Shown here: positions 15,955 through 24,106 of the stretch, in pieces
Layout: every line of letters begins with the position of its first letter
Position numbering within the stretch: the first letter of the stretch is position 1
NCBI GenBank assembly: GCA_030528325.1
Contig: JAUMZD010000021.1
Coordinates: forward strand, 1 to 53,489
Source: Lautropia sp.
GTDB taxonomy: Bacteria > Pseudomonadota > Gammaproteobacteria > Burkholderiales > Burkholderiaceae_E
Direction: 5' to 3'
Length of the DNA stretch: 53,489 nucleotides
Made by a program: the position numbers and the translations under genes
The notes under the pieces: generated by a model
Databases searched by the model: none
What the model was told of the DNA's origin: nothing
What the model saw: the letters and a program-made list of their open reading frames with translations, nothing else

Positions 15955-18900
15955 ATGGATGGGCAAGTCAAACGGTTGAAATCGGTGCTGGTGGCGAACC
16001 GCTCCGAGATCGCCATTCGTGTGATGCGGGCTGCTGCGGAACTGGGGTTGCGGACGGTCGCCATCTATTCGCATGAGGACCGGTTTGCATTGCACCGCTT
16101 CAAGGCGGATGAAAGCTATCTGGTGGGCCAGGGACAGAAGCCCCTTCAAGCCTATCTGAATATCGAGGAGATCATCCGCATAGCCCGGCAGGCCGGTGTG
16201 GATGCCATCCATCCGGGCTACGGTTTCCTGTCGGAAAATCCGGATCTGCCCCGCGCCTGTGCTGAAGCAGGCATTGCATTCATCGGCCCCAGCCCCGAGG
16301 TGATGACCCGGCTGGGCAACAAGGTGTCGGCCCGTGAGACGGCGGTGGCGGCAGGTGTGCCCGTGATGCCGGCCACCGACCCGCTGCCGGCAGATCTGGA
16401 TGAATGCCTGAAGCTGGCGGCCGGGATCGGCTATCCGTTGATGCTGAAGGCCAGCTGGGGCGGCGGTGGTCGGGGCATGCGGGCCATCGAGACACCTGAA
16501 GATCTGAAGGTGCAGTTGCCGGTGGCGCGCCGGGAGGCACAGGCGGCTTTCGGCAATGACGAGGTGTATCTGGAAAAGCTCGTGCGCCGGGCGCACCACG
16601 TCGAGGTGCAGATCCTGGGCGACCGGTACGGCAACGTCGTCCACCTGTTCGAGCGGGACTGCTCGGTGCAGCGGCGCAACCAGAAAGTCGTCGAGCGGGC
16701 ACCGGCCCCCTATCTGGATGACGCGCAGCGCGAGGCACTGTGCGAGGCTGCGCTGAAGCTCGCAAGGGCCGTCAATTACAGCCATGCCGGCACGGTCGAG
16801 TTCCTGATGGATGCCGACACGGGCCAGTTCTATTTCATCGAGGTCAACCCGCGCGTGCAGGTCGAGCACACGGTGACGGAAGAGGTCACGGGTGTCGATA
16901 TCGTCCAGGCCCAGATCCGCATCACGGAAGGTGGGCGGATCGGCCAGCGCGATGACCTGTACGATGCGGATGGCAATCTGGTGGCCGTGGGCTCGGGCGT
17001 GCCCGCGCAATCCGAGATTCGCCTGAACGGCCACGCCTTGCAGTGCCGCATCACGACCGAGGACCCGGAAAACGGCTTTACCCCGGACTATGGTCAGATC
17101 ACGGCCTATCGCAGTGCGGCCGGGTTCGGCGTTCGCCTCGATGGTGGCACGGCCTACAGCGGGGCCGTCATCACGCCCTACTATGATTCCCTGCTGGTGA
17201 AGGTCACGGCCTGGGCGCCGACCTCGCACGATGCCATTCGCCGGATGGATCGGGCGCTGCGCGAATTCCGCATCCGCGGGCTGGCCACCAACCTGCAATT
17301 CGTCGAGAACGTCATCAATCACGCCGATTTTGCGGCCGGCCGGGTCACGACCCGCTTCATCGACAACACGCCCGAGCTGTTCGATTTTTCGTTGCGTCGC
17401 AATCGTGCCTCCCGTCTGCTCGATTATCTGGGCGATGTGCTGGTCAATGGACACCCGGACATGAAGGGTCGGGAAGCGCCCGACCTGAGCCATGTGAAGG
17501 TGCTGCTGCCGAAGGCGCCCGAGCCGCAGGCCGTGGTGCCTGCCGGCAACCGCGAGCGGCTGAAGGAGCTGGGGGCGAAGGGTTTTGCCCAATGGATGCG
17601 CGAGCAGCCGCAGCTGCTGATGACGGACACCACGATGCGGGATGCGCACCAGTCGCTCTTCGCCACCCGGATGCGGACTTTCGACATGCTACCGGCTGCA
17701 CCCGTCTATGCACATCGTCTGCCACAGCTGCTGTCGGTCGAGTGCTGGGGCGGTGCCACCTTCGATGTGGCCTTCCGCTTCCTGAAGGAAGATCCGTGGG
17801 CGCGTCTGCGCAAGCTGCGGGCGGCCATGCCGAACATGCTGCTGCAGATGCTGCTGCGCGCTTCGAACGCAGTGGGCTACACGAACTATGCCGACAATGT
17901 GGTACGGCATTTCGTGCAGCAGGCAGCGGCCGAGGGGATCGACGTGTTCCGTGTGTTCGACTCGCTGAACTGGGTCGAGAACATGCGGGTGGCGATGGAC
18001 GCAGTGAACGAAACCGGCGCCATCTGTGAGGGCACGCTTTGCTACACCGCCGACATCTTCGACACGAACCGCGCCAAGTACAACCTGGGCTACTACGTGA
18101 ACCTGGCAAAGCAGCTGGAAAAGGCCGGGGCGCATGTGCTGGGTATCAAGGACATGGCGGGCGTGGGCCGCCCGCGTGCCATCGGCGCGCTGGTGAAGGC
18201 CTTGCGCGAGGAAGTCGGCCTGCCCGTGCATTTCCACACGCACGACACGAGCGGAGCCTCGGTGGCCACCGTCATGGCGGCCGTGGCGGCCGGCGTGGAT
18301 GCTGCCGACGGGGCGCTGGACTCGATGAGCGGTCTGACTTCGCAGCCCAGCCTGAACACCATCGTGGCCATGCTGGAAGGGGATGCGCGTGACACGGGCC
18401 TCGATCAGGGGGCGTTGCGCGAGCTGGCCAATTACTTCGAGGGGGTTCGCCGTTTCTATGCGCCTTTCGAGTCGGATATCCGCAGCGGCACGGCCGATGT
18501 CTATCACCACGAGATGCCGGGTGGCCAGTACACGAACCTGCGTGAGCAGGCACGGGCCATCGGTCTGGAGCATCGCTGGCCGGAAGTCTCGCGTGCCTAC
18601 GCCGAGGTCAACCAGCTCTTTGGCGACATCGTCAAGGTGACGCCCACCTCGAAGGTGGTGGGCGACATGGCGATCATGATGGTGGCCAACGACCTGACGC
18701 CGGCCGATGTGGCCGACCCGAACCGGGAGGTGGCTTTCCCGGAAAGCGTGGTCTCGCTCTTCAAGGGGGAACTGGGCTTTCCGCCGGACGGTTTCCCCGA
18801 GGCACTGGGCCGCAAGGTGCTGAAGGCCGAGCCGCCCGCGCCGTATCGACCGGGCGATCAGATGCCACCGGTGGATTTCGACGAGGTGCGAAAGCAGGCC

Positions 18901-19473
18901 GAAGCCGAGGCCGGTGCGTCGCTGTCGGAAAGCGATCTCTCCTCATGGCTGATGTACCCGAAAGTGCTGTCGGGCTACTGGGATCATCATCGGCGCTATG
19001 GGGATGTAGCACTGTTGCCGACGCCCGCTTTCTTCTATGGTCTGCGTGAGCGCGAAGAGATCTCGGTCGAGATCGAACCGGGCAAGGCGCTGGTGATCAG
19101 CCTGCAGGGCATGTCGCCGCCGGACGCCGACGGTTATGTCCGGGTCTTCTTCGAGCTGAACGGGCAGCCCCGCGCCGTTCGCATCCACAAGGCGGGATTC
19201 GGTGCGGCTGTCGAGCAGCATCCACAGGCTGACAGCAACAATCCGCTGCATGTCGGTGCGCCGATGCCGGGCATGGTCGTGACGGTGGCGGTCAAGGCCG
19301 GTCAGACCGTGAAGGCGGGAGACCCGCTGCTGTCGATCGAGGCGATGAAGATGGAGTCGCAGATCCGGGCCGAGCGCGATGGCGTGGTGGCCGCCGTGCA
19401 TGTGTCCACCGGCAAGACGGTGGCCGCGCATGATCTGCTGCTCGAATATGCGCCGGAAGCTGCAAAGGACTGA
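15955..19473 (+). CDS. pyc: Pyruvate carboxylase, single-chain biotin enzyme
   Basis: This enzyme carboxylates pyruvate to oxaloacetate with ATP and bicarbonate, replenishing the citrate cycle and feeding gluconeogenesis. The 1172-residue chain has the usual order. An N-terminal biotin carboxylase (about 8-460; KSVLVANRSEIAIR, ATP-grasp glycine loop KASWGGGGRGM, EVNPRVQVEHTVTE) comes first. The carboxyltransferase follows (about 560-830; LMTDTTMRDAHQSLFATRMR, IKDMAG), then a central conserved domain, and a C-terminal biotinyl domain with AMKMES, in which Lys1132 would carry biotin. The length is typical for the single-subunit form. The start is supported by GGAGG about 10 bases upstream. It appears monocistronic, with a dyad just after the stop. 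Confidence 0.96.
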   Translation: MDGQVKRLKSVLVANRSEIAIRVMRAAAELGLRTVAIYSHEDRFALHRFKADESYLVGQGQKPLQAYLNIEEIIRIARQAGVDAIHPGYGFLSENPDLPRACAEAGIAFIGPSPEVMTRLGNKVSARETAVAAGVPVMPATDPLPADLDECLKLAAGIGYPLMLKASWGGGGRGMRAIETPEDLKVQLPVARREAQAAFGNDEVYLEKLVRRAHHVEVQILGDRYGNVVHLFERDCSVQRRNQKVVERAPAPYLDDAQREALCEAALKLARAVNYSHAGTVEFLMDADTGQFYFIEVNPRVQVEHTVTEEVTGVDIVQAQIRITEGGRIGQRDDLYDADGNLVAVGSGVPAQSEIRLNGHALQCRITTEDPENGFTPDYGQITAYRSAAGFGVRLDGGTAYSGAVITPYYDSLLVKVTAWAPTSHDAIRRMDRALREFRIRGLATNLQFVENVINHADFAAGRVTTRFIDNTPELFDFSLRRNRASRLLDYLGDVLVNGHPDMKGREAPDLSHVKVLLPKAPEPQAVVPAGNRERLKELGAKGFAQWMREQPQLLMTDTTMRDAHQSLFATRMRTFDMLPAAPVYAHRLPQLLSVECWGGATFDVAFRFLKEDPWARLRKLRAAMPNMLLQMLLRASNAVGYTNYADNVVRHFVQQAAAEGIDVFRVFDSLNWVENMRVAMDAVNETGAICEGTLCYTADIFDTNRAKYNLGYYVNLAKQLEKAGAHVLGIKDMAGVGRPRAIGALVKALREEVGLPVHFHTHDTSGASVATVMAAVAAGVDAADGALDSMSGLTSQPSLNTIVAMLEGDARDTGLDQGALRELANYFEGVRRFYAPFESDIRSGTADVYHHEMPGGQYTNLREQARAIGLEHRWPEVSRAYAEVNQLFGDIVKVTPTSKVVGDMAIMMVANDLTPADVADPNREVAFPESVVSLFKGELGFPPDGFPEALGRKVLKAEPPAPYRPGDQMPPVDFDEVRKQAEAEAGASLSESDLSSWLMYPKVLSGYWDHHRRYGDVALLPTPAFFYGLREREEISVEIEPGKALVISLQGMSPPDADGYVRVFFELNGQPRAVRIHKAGFGAAVEQHPQADSNNPLHVGAPMPGMVVTVAVKAGQTVKAGDPLLSIEAMKMESQIRAERDGVVAAVHVSTGKTVAAHDLLLEYAPEAAKD

Positions 19474-19907
19474 TAAACGCCCCCTGGCAGGTACCGTGAA
19501 TCCGGGCAAAACCGGCCGGGATTCACGGTAGAATCGCCGGAAATACCCGCCATGGGCGGGGTGGCGCCGCGGTTTCTGCATTGCTCCGGTCTCTCTTCGG
19601 GCCGGATGGCGTGACGGCGGCGAACAGGCAGGTCAGGTCGATGGCATGTTCGTCATGCCGGGCCTGACATTGTCGGTCTTGTCGCTCCCCTGTCCGGTGT
19701 CAGATGGCTTCCCATCCACCGCTGACGGGGTGTTCCCAATGAAAACGAAGCAGGTTCGTTGCACCGCTACGTGCTGAGGAGGCTGCTCCCGTCCTTCCGG
19801 CGTGGCCTGATGTTTTTTTACATGCCGTGGCTGTCGGACGTGACGGTGAGCGTGGTTCATCCCCACGGCGCGTATCAGCTGGTGCAGCCAGTCAGACAGA
19901 GGATTGA
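19474..19907. other. Intergenic region between pyc and the HU gene
   Basis: This 434-bp stretch has the dyad at 19492-19530 and otherwise no supported gene. A minus-strand frame at 19633-19866 (77 codons) has no recognisable product and would lie in the likely promoter region of the HU gene. I did not find a confident sigma70 promoter. Confidence 0.5.
19492..19530 (+). terminator. Inverted repeat after pyc, possible terminator
   Basis: The arms TACCGTGAATCC and GGATTCACGGTA (12 bp, perfect) enclose a GC-rich loop, 18 bases after the carboxylase stop. No T-run follows, so it could instead be an mRNA-stabilising hairpin or a protein-binding dyad. Confidence 0.4.
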
Positions 19908-20198
19908 ATGAACAAAAGTGAACTGATCGATACGATCTCCAGCGAAGCGGACATCAGCAAGGCAGCCGCAGAACGCGCGCTCACGTCCGCCATGAACGCC
20001 ATCATGAAAGCCGTTGCCGAGGGCGACCGGGTCACGCTGGTCGGTTTTGGCACCTTCCATGTCAGCAAGCGTAATGCCCGTACCGGCCTGAACCCGCGTA
20101 CCGGCGAGAAGATCGAGATCGAAGCAGCCTACGTGCCGAAATTCTCTCCGGGGGCTGCCTTCAAGGAAGCCGCCAACGCGAACAAGCAGCGTAAATAA
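19908..20198 (+). CDS. hup: HU-family DNA-binding protein
   Basis: This is a small basic nucleoid protein that binds and bends DNA as a dimer. The 96-residue product has the HU/IHF fold pattern: MNKSELIDTISSEADISKAA helices, then GDRVTLVGFGTFHVSKRNAR, and the DNA-contacting arm RTGLNPRTGEKIEIEA, followed by VPKFSPGAAFKEA. The arm motif NPRTGE is intact. A Shine-Dalgarno AGAGGA lies close before the ATG. The Lys/Arg-rich tail (NKQRK) is short, with no long histone-like extension. It stands alone and is followed by a strong hairpin terminator. Confidence 0.95.
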   Translation: MNKSELIDTISSEADISKAAAERALTSAMNAIMKAVAEGDRVTLVGFGTFHVSKRNARTGLNPRTGEKIEIEAAYVPKFSPGAAFKEAANANKQRK

Positions 20199-20265
20199 AC
20201 GCAGGGCCGTTGTCCGGGTCGGGCAGCCTCATTCGCCAGGTACCCGTCCGGACGGACATCCCTTC

Positions 20266-20307
20266 ACTGCCCGGTTGCCACGATGTGGCACCGGGCAGTT
20301 TCCGTTT
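20266..20307 (+). terminator. Intrinsic terminator of the HU gene
   Basis: A long stem (ACTGCCCGG paired with CCGGGCAGT, extended by TGCCAC/GTGGCA with one bulged T) is followed by TTTCCGTTT, about 70 bases after the HU stop codon. Confidence 0.75.
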
Positions 20308-20313
20308 CTGCGC

Positions 20314-20357
20314 CAGGCGCTTGGGCGGTAGGCCTCGCGCAGGCGAAATCAGGGGCC
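20314..20357 (-). repeat. R1 repeat fragment, degenerate
   Basis: GCGCTTGGGCGGTAGGCCTC and the following AGGCGAAATCAGGGGCC resemble the inverted R1 end with several substitutions. It lies between the two facing terminators of the HU and permease genes. Confidence 0.55.
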
Positions 20358-20360
20358 AGC

Positions 20361-20393
20361 AAAAAACCCGGCGCCGGTTCACGGCAGCCGGGT
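20361..20393 (-). terminator. Intrinsic terminator of the permease gene
   Basis: Read on the minus strand, ACCCGGC pairs with GCCGGGT around a 14-base loop, followed by a run of T (A at 20361-20366 on the plus strand). It lies about 50 bases beyond the permease stop codon. Confidence 0.7.
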
Positions 20394-20444
20394 GGTCGCG
20401 GGCAGGGGGCAGAGACCGAAGGTCTCAAACCCCGAGGTGCTTCT

Positions 20445-21953
20445 TCATTTTTTCTGCTGCTCTGCGGCCTTCTTGGCCATTTCGTGCTCGTCGGCCCAGA
20501 CGGCGGTCATCCGCCGATCCGACTCGGCCGTGCCGTACTTGTAGCGGGCAATCGAGTACAGCACATAGCCGAACACCATCCAGCCACCGAAGATCCACCA
20601 TTCTTCCCGGGTCAGGGCCGCCGGGCTGAAAGGCAGATACATGTAGCCCAGGAAGACGCTGAGGAAGCATCCGGCAGCGCCGACGAAAATCCCGTGCTTC
20701 AGGAAGAAGGGACGGGGCATGTTCGGCTCACGGCGGCGCAGTACCAGCAGCGACATGCACACCATGAAGTAGGCGATGATGATCGACAGGCTGCCTGCAT
20801 TGACCAGGAAGACCAGTGCCTTGCGGCCGATCAGCGGCGCGAAGAAGGTGATGACACCGATCAGCAGGATGGCGTTGGTGGGCGTCTTGTACTTCGGATG
20901 CAGCTTGCCGAGAAAGGCCGGCAGCATCCGGGCGTGCGCCATCGCATAGATGGCACGGCTGCCGCCGATGAAGAAGGCGTTCCAGCTGGTCACGATACCG
21001 GCCAGACCTGCAAAAATCATGATCTTCGCGGCCAGCGGGCTGTTGAACACGGCTTCCATCGCCGTCGCGGTGGGCAGCGAGGATTCGTTCAGCTGGGTCT
21101 CGTTCAGCGCCAGGCCGACACCGAAGACGATGGCGCAGTAGAACAGCATCGCGGCGGCCACCGACAGGATCAGCATCTTGCCGATGTCCTTCTGCGGCAG
21201 GTCGATTTCGGAGGCTGCCTGCGGAATCACGTCGAAACCGACGAACATGAACGGCACGATCAGCAGCACGGCCAGCATGCCGGCGGTCATCGGGGAGAAC
21301 ACGCTGCCTTCGACCGGGGTCTCGTTGAACAGCGGTTTCAGATTGGCCATGTCACCGCCGATGGGTGAGGCGAAGACGAAGGAGAGGCCGACGATCAGGA
21401 TCAGGTAGGTGACCCAGGTCTGGAACTTGGCAGCGGTCTTGATGCCGACGAAGTTCAGCCAGGTGACGATGATCGTGCCGAGCATGCCGACCAGTACCCA
21501 GGTGAAATAGACATCACCGTTGCGGATGCCGGCGACGATGTCGGTGGTGTTCTGTTCCTGCCCCGTCAGGTTCCACAGGAAGCCGACCTGATAACCGGGT
21601 AGCAGGTTGTCGAGCACCGTTGGCAGTGCGACGGCTTCGAATCCGACCACGGACACATAACCCAGGATCATCGCCCAGGTACACAGGAAGGAGGCTGCGT
21701 GGCCCATCGCCCGATAGCTGAAGACATGCTCGCCACCCTCATAAGGCATGGCGGCGGCCAGCTCGGAATAGCAGAGGCCGATGATCATGATGATGAATGA
21801 GCCGGCGGCCAGTGCGAGGGGCGCGCCGATGCTGCCGGCCTGTTGCACCCATCCGCCCGACAGTACGATCCAGCCCCACCCGATCATGGCACCAAAGGCC
21901 AGGGTAAAGGTTTCCTTCTTACCTAGGACTCTGGCAAAGTCGTGGTCGCTCAC
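20445..21953 (-). CDS. APC-superfamily amino acid/amine permease
   Basis: This is a polytopic inner-membrane transporter, substrate unknown, probably amino acids or amines. The 502-residue product has about 12 hydrophobic segments. The first carries GAMIGWGWIVLSGGWVQQAG, typical of APC transporters, followed by ELAAAMPYEGGEHVFSYRAMG. A charged tail ends EMAKKAAEQQKK. I start it at GTG (MSDHDFARVLGKKE) because AGGAGG lies seven bases before this codon. The longer ATG-started frame would translate across that ribosome binding site and the promoter. It is monocistronic, with its own promoter and terminator. Confidence 0.9.
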   Translation of the reverse strand: MSDHDFARVLGKKETFTLAFGAMIGWGWIVLSGGWVQQAGSIGAPLALAAGSFIIMIIGLCYSELAAAMPYEGGEHVFSYRAMGHAASFLCTWAMILGYVSVVGFEAVALPTVLDNLLPGYQVGFLWNLTGQEQNTTDIVAGIRNGDVYFTWVLVGMLGTIIVTWLNFVGIKTAAKFQTWVTYLILIVGLSFVFASPIGGDMANLKPLFNETPVEGSVFSPMTAGMLAVLLIVPFMFVGFDVIPQAASEIDLPQKDIGKMLILSVAAAMLFYCAIVFGVGLALNETQLNESSLPTATAMEAVFNSPLAAKIMIFAGLAGIVTSWNAFFIGGSRAIYAMAHARMLPAFLGKLHPKYKTPTNAILLIGVITFFAPLIGRKALVFLVNAGSLSIIIAYFMVCMSLLVLRRREPNMPRPFFLKHGIFVGAAGCFLSVFLGYMYLPFSPAALTREEWWIFGGWMVFGYVLYSIARYKYGTAESDRRMTAVWADEHEMAKKAAEQQKK

Positions 21954-21993
21954 GTTTACTCCTCCTAATGACAGGGTGATGTTGTTTTTTGTT

Positions 21994-22022
21994 ATTGAAT
22001 GGCGCTTTTCGGTTATTGTCAA
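21994..22022 (-). promoter_or_regulatory. Sigma70-like promoter of the permease
   Basis: On the minus strand, TTGACA (22017-22022, exact consensus) and TTCAAT (21994-21999) are separated by 17 bases. They lie about 40 bases before the GTG start, with the Shine-Dalgarno AGGAGG between. Confidence 0.7.
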
Positions 22023-22280
22023 ATCAGCAAATTGAGCGTTCAAGGCGCGGATTCCGGATTTTCCGGTTGCCATTCCGATGGGTGATGAGGCCGCTGCGAG
22101 TGACGATTCCTGCGGTATGGATTTGCTGCAAAACCGGTGTCAATCCGTGCCATGAACCGGGCCGGCGCAGGCGGCGAATAAGTTCATGAGCTGCGCTGAT
22201 GTGCGGACAGCGGTTTTTTCTTTCCCTCTGGTTTTCCCGTTCAGGGTTTTCCTGCAGGGGATTTCCTGTGCCTGATAATC

Positions 22281-22329
22281 GCCAGCGCGGGGACGAATAA
22301 GTGCATGACACGCTCTAACCCAAGCTCCT
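22281..22329 (-). repeat. R2 half element fused to an R1 end
   Basis: GCCAGCGCGGGGACGAATAA followed by GTGCATGACACGCTCTA is the R2-type right end. It runs directly into CCCAAGCTCCT, the R1 right end. The composite stops about 11 bases from the ccmH stop codon. Confidence 0.7.
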
Positions 22330-22339
22330 GGCCCTTGTT

Positions 22340-23281
22340 TCAACCTGAGTGCCCGCCGGGCTGCCGGTCTGGCGTCGGAGTGGCGTTTTCATCGGCCAGC
22401 AGCGCATCGACTTCGGCCAGGGCTGCATGTCCGTTTGCCGCTGCCGTGCCGGCATGTCCCGTGGCGGCATCGGCGCGGGCCGCTGCCGTCGCCGGTGAGC
22501 CAGCAGGCGAGACGGGGGCACCCTCCCTGACCGATTCCTCGTGAGCCGTGTCTGCTGTCCCCTTTCCACGGCTGGCGGTCTTGCCAGGGGCGGCAGGGCT
22601 CAGACCAGTCCGGCCACGGCGGGCGAATCGCCAGCCCACGACCAGTGCGCCCATCAGCATCAGCGCAGGGCCCAGCCACAGCAGGGCGTTCTGCCATGAC
22701 CAGCTGGGACGGTACAGCACGAACTCGCCGTAGCGGTCCACCAGATACTGCTTGATCTGCTCGTCGTCCCGGCCGGTTGCCATCAGCCGGATCACCTCGT
22801 TGCGAAGATCCTGCGCCAGCGGGGCATGGGAGTCGAGCAGGGTCTGGTTCTGGCAGACCAGGCAGCGCAATTCATGGGCGAGCTGCCGGAAGCGTGGGGT
22901 TCGGACGATGCTGTCGGCGTCGGCTGGCAGACCATCATCGTCGGTAGGCAGACCGGGCAGGCCCGACCGGGTGCCGGCAGAGCCATCACCGGCGGCACTG
23001 GTCGCCGGGGGGGCAGGCCGGTCGGTGCTGGTGCTGGCCGTGGTGGCCGATGGCATGCTTGCCGTGCCGGCCGTCGTCGCGGCAGCATCTGCGAAGATGA
23101 GAATGGCGGTATCGCCAGCGGCGCCGGAAACCGCGGAGGCCCCCGACGCCCAGGATGCCCCAGAGGCCCGTGCGCTGTCCGGGGAGAGCGCGCCGCCGCC
23201 GAGGAGCAGCGAGGCAGAGAGCAGCAGGTTCAGCCCGGGCCGGGTGAAGATCAGCCGCGACTGCGGAATCCGTGGCTTCAT
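22340..23281 (-). CDS. ccmH: Cytochrome c maturation protein CcmH (CycL-type)
   Basis: A membrane-anchored periplasmic thioredox protein that keeps apocytochrome heme-binding cysteines reduced and works with CcmF and CcmI in heme ligation. The 313-residue product has an N-terminal hydrophobic segment, the active site LRCLVCQNQ (Cys140, Cys143), the family helices DLRNEVIRLMATGRDDEQI and YGEFVLYRPSW, and a second membrane helix (about 205-225). Two low-complexity stretches are unusual: about 90 residues rich in Ala/Ser/Thr before the active site and about 80 residues of Ala/Gly-rich tail. The start overlaps the ccmG stop by four bases. It is the last gene of the operon; the TPR part is separate (ccmI, 29104-30465). 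Confidence 0.92.
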   Translation of the reverse strand: MKPRIPQSRLIFTRPGLNLLLSASLLLGGGALSPDSARASGASWASGASAVSGAAGDTAILIFADAAATTAGTASMPSATTASTSTDRPAPPATSAAGDGSAGTRSGLPGLPTDDDGLPADADSIVRTPRFRQLAHELRCLVCQNQTLLDSHAPLAQDLRNEVIRLMATGRDDEQIKQYLVDRYGEFVLYRPSWSWQNALLWLGPALMLMGALVVGWRFARRGRTGLSPAAPGKTASRGKGTADTAHEESVREGAPVSPAGSPATAAARADAATGHAGTAAANGHAALAEVDALLADENATPTPDRQPGGHSG

Positions 23282-24012
23282 CGGGCATTCTCCTTCACGG
23301 CGGCAATGGCCGGCAGCAGCCTGTTCTGCAGCACGTCGTCGGTCAGCGGGCCGACATGCTTGAAACGGATCTGTCCGTGGGCATCGATCAGAAAGGTTTC
23401 GGGCACGCCGTAGACGCCGAAATCGATGGCCGTGCGCCCTTTGGGGTCGACGACGATCGTGTCGAAGGGGTTGCCATGACGATGGAGCCAGCGGCGGGCA
23501 TCGGCGGCCTGGTCCTTGTAGTTGAGGCCGACCAGACGGATGTTGCGCGCCCTGGCCAGCGCCAGCATCTGCGGGTGTTCCTGCAGGCACGGGGCACACC
23601 ACGAGGCCCAGACGTTCAGCAGGTAGGGCGCCCCCCGGAGCTGCTGGGCATCGACGATCCCATCACGGGCTGGCGTCGTGGCGGCGCCGCCGGTGTCCGG
23701 CTGGCTGCCGGGCAACGAAGGGCTGGGCTTCCCCAGTTGCTGCCCGGGGGATGGCTTGTCGCCATCGGTGGCCGCAGCGGCGGGTTCCGAAGTCGCATGC
23801 GCGGGCTCAGGTGCAGGAAGTCCGCCAAAGGCTGGTGGTGGCGTATCAGGCAGCACGGGCAGCCGGTAGGCCGGTGCCGGCTTGTCGATCAGGGGTGATG
23901 GAAGCTCGTTCGGATTGCGGCCCAGCCCCAGCAGCAGAAAGACGGCCAGTGCGATGAACAGCAGGGCGGGCAGCAGATAGCGGAAAGACAGTAACGGGCG
24001 TTTCTTTTCCAT
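23278..24012 (-). CDS. ccmG: Thiol:disulfide interchange protein CcmG/DsbE
   Basis: A periplasmic thioredoxin-like protein tethered by one N-terminal helix (about 11-31) that reduces apocytochrome or CcmH disulfides. The 244-residue product has the active site WASWCAPC (Cys139, Cys142), FGVYGVPETFLID with the cis-proline, and the C-terminal helix. Between the anchor and the thioredoxin fold is a Pro/Ala/Ser/Gly-rich insertion (about 56-117) not usual for the family, whose members are about 170-190 residues. It overlaps ccmH by four bases; a 94-bp gap with an R2 element separates it from ccmF. Confidence 0.94.
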   Translation of the reverse strand: MEKKRPLLSFRYLLPALLFIALAVFLLLGLGRNPNELPSPLIDKPAPAYRLPVLPDTPPPAFGGLPAPEPAHATSEPAAAATDGDKPSPGQQLGKPSPSLPGSQPDTGGAATTPARDGIVDAQQLRGAPYLLNVWASWCAPCLQEHPQMLALARARNIRLVGLNYKDQAADARRWLHRHGNPFDTIVVDPKGRTAIDFGVYGVPETFLIDAHGQIRFKHVGPLTDDVLQNRLLPAIAAVKENAR

Positions 24013-24037
24013 GGGCGATTCCTCGCAGTCCGGTTCC

Positions 24038-24103
24038 TAGAGCGTGTTATGCACTTATTCGTCCCCGCGAAAGCCCCTCTGGGCGTGCATACAAGCTCCT
24101 AGG
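24038..24103. repeat. R2 repeat with an R1-like right end, inside the ccm operon
   Basis: The left side is intact (TAGAGCGTGTTATGCACTTA, then TTCGTCCCCGCGAAAGCCCC), but the right arm changes after GTGCAT into ACAAGCTCCTAGG, an R1-like end. It fills the gap between ccmF and ccmG and stops four bases from the ccmF stop codon. Confidence 0.75.
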
Positions 24104-24106
24104 GAC

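Larger units (their letters stand above)
21954..22339. other. Upstream region of the permease gene
   Basis: This 386-bp gap holds the permease promoter and ribosome binding site at one end and an R2/R1 repeat composite (22281-22329) at the ccmH end. A degenerate R2-like stretch GAATAAGTTCATGAGC lies near 22178-22193. No gene or convincing riboswitch fold was found between them. Confidence 0.55.

Noticed and set aside
15916-17649. 577-codon minus-strand frame over pyc
   Set aside because: Antisense to the biotin carboxylase domain; no independent support.
19633-19866. 77-codon minus-strand frame upstream of the HU gene
   Set aside because: No homology I can recognise, no ribosome binding site, and it occupies the likely HU promoter region.
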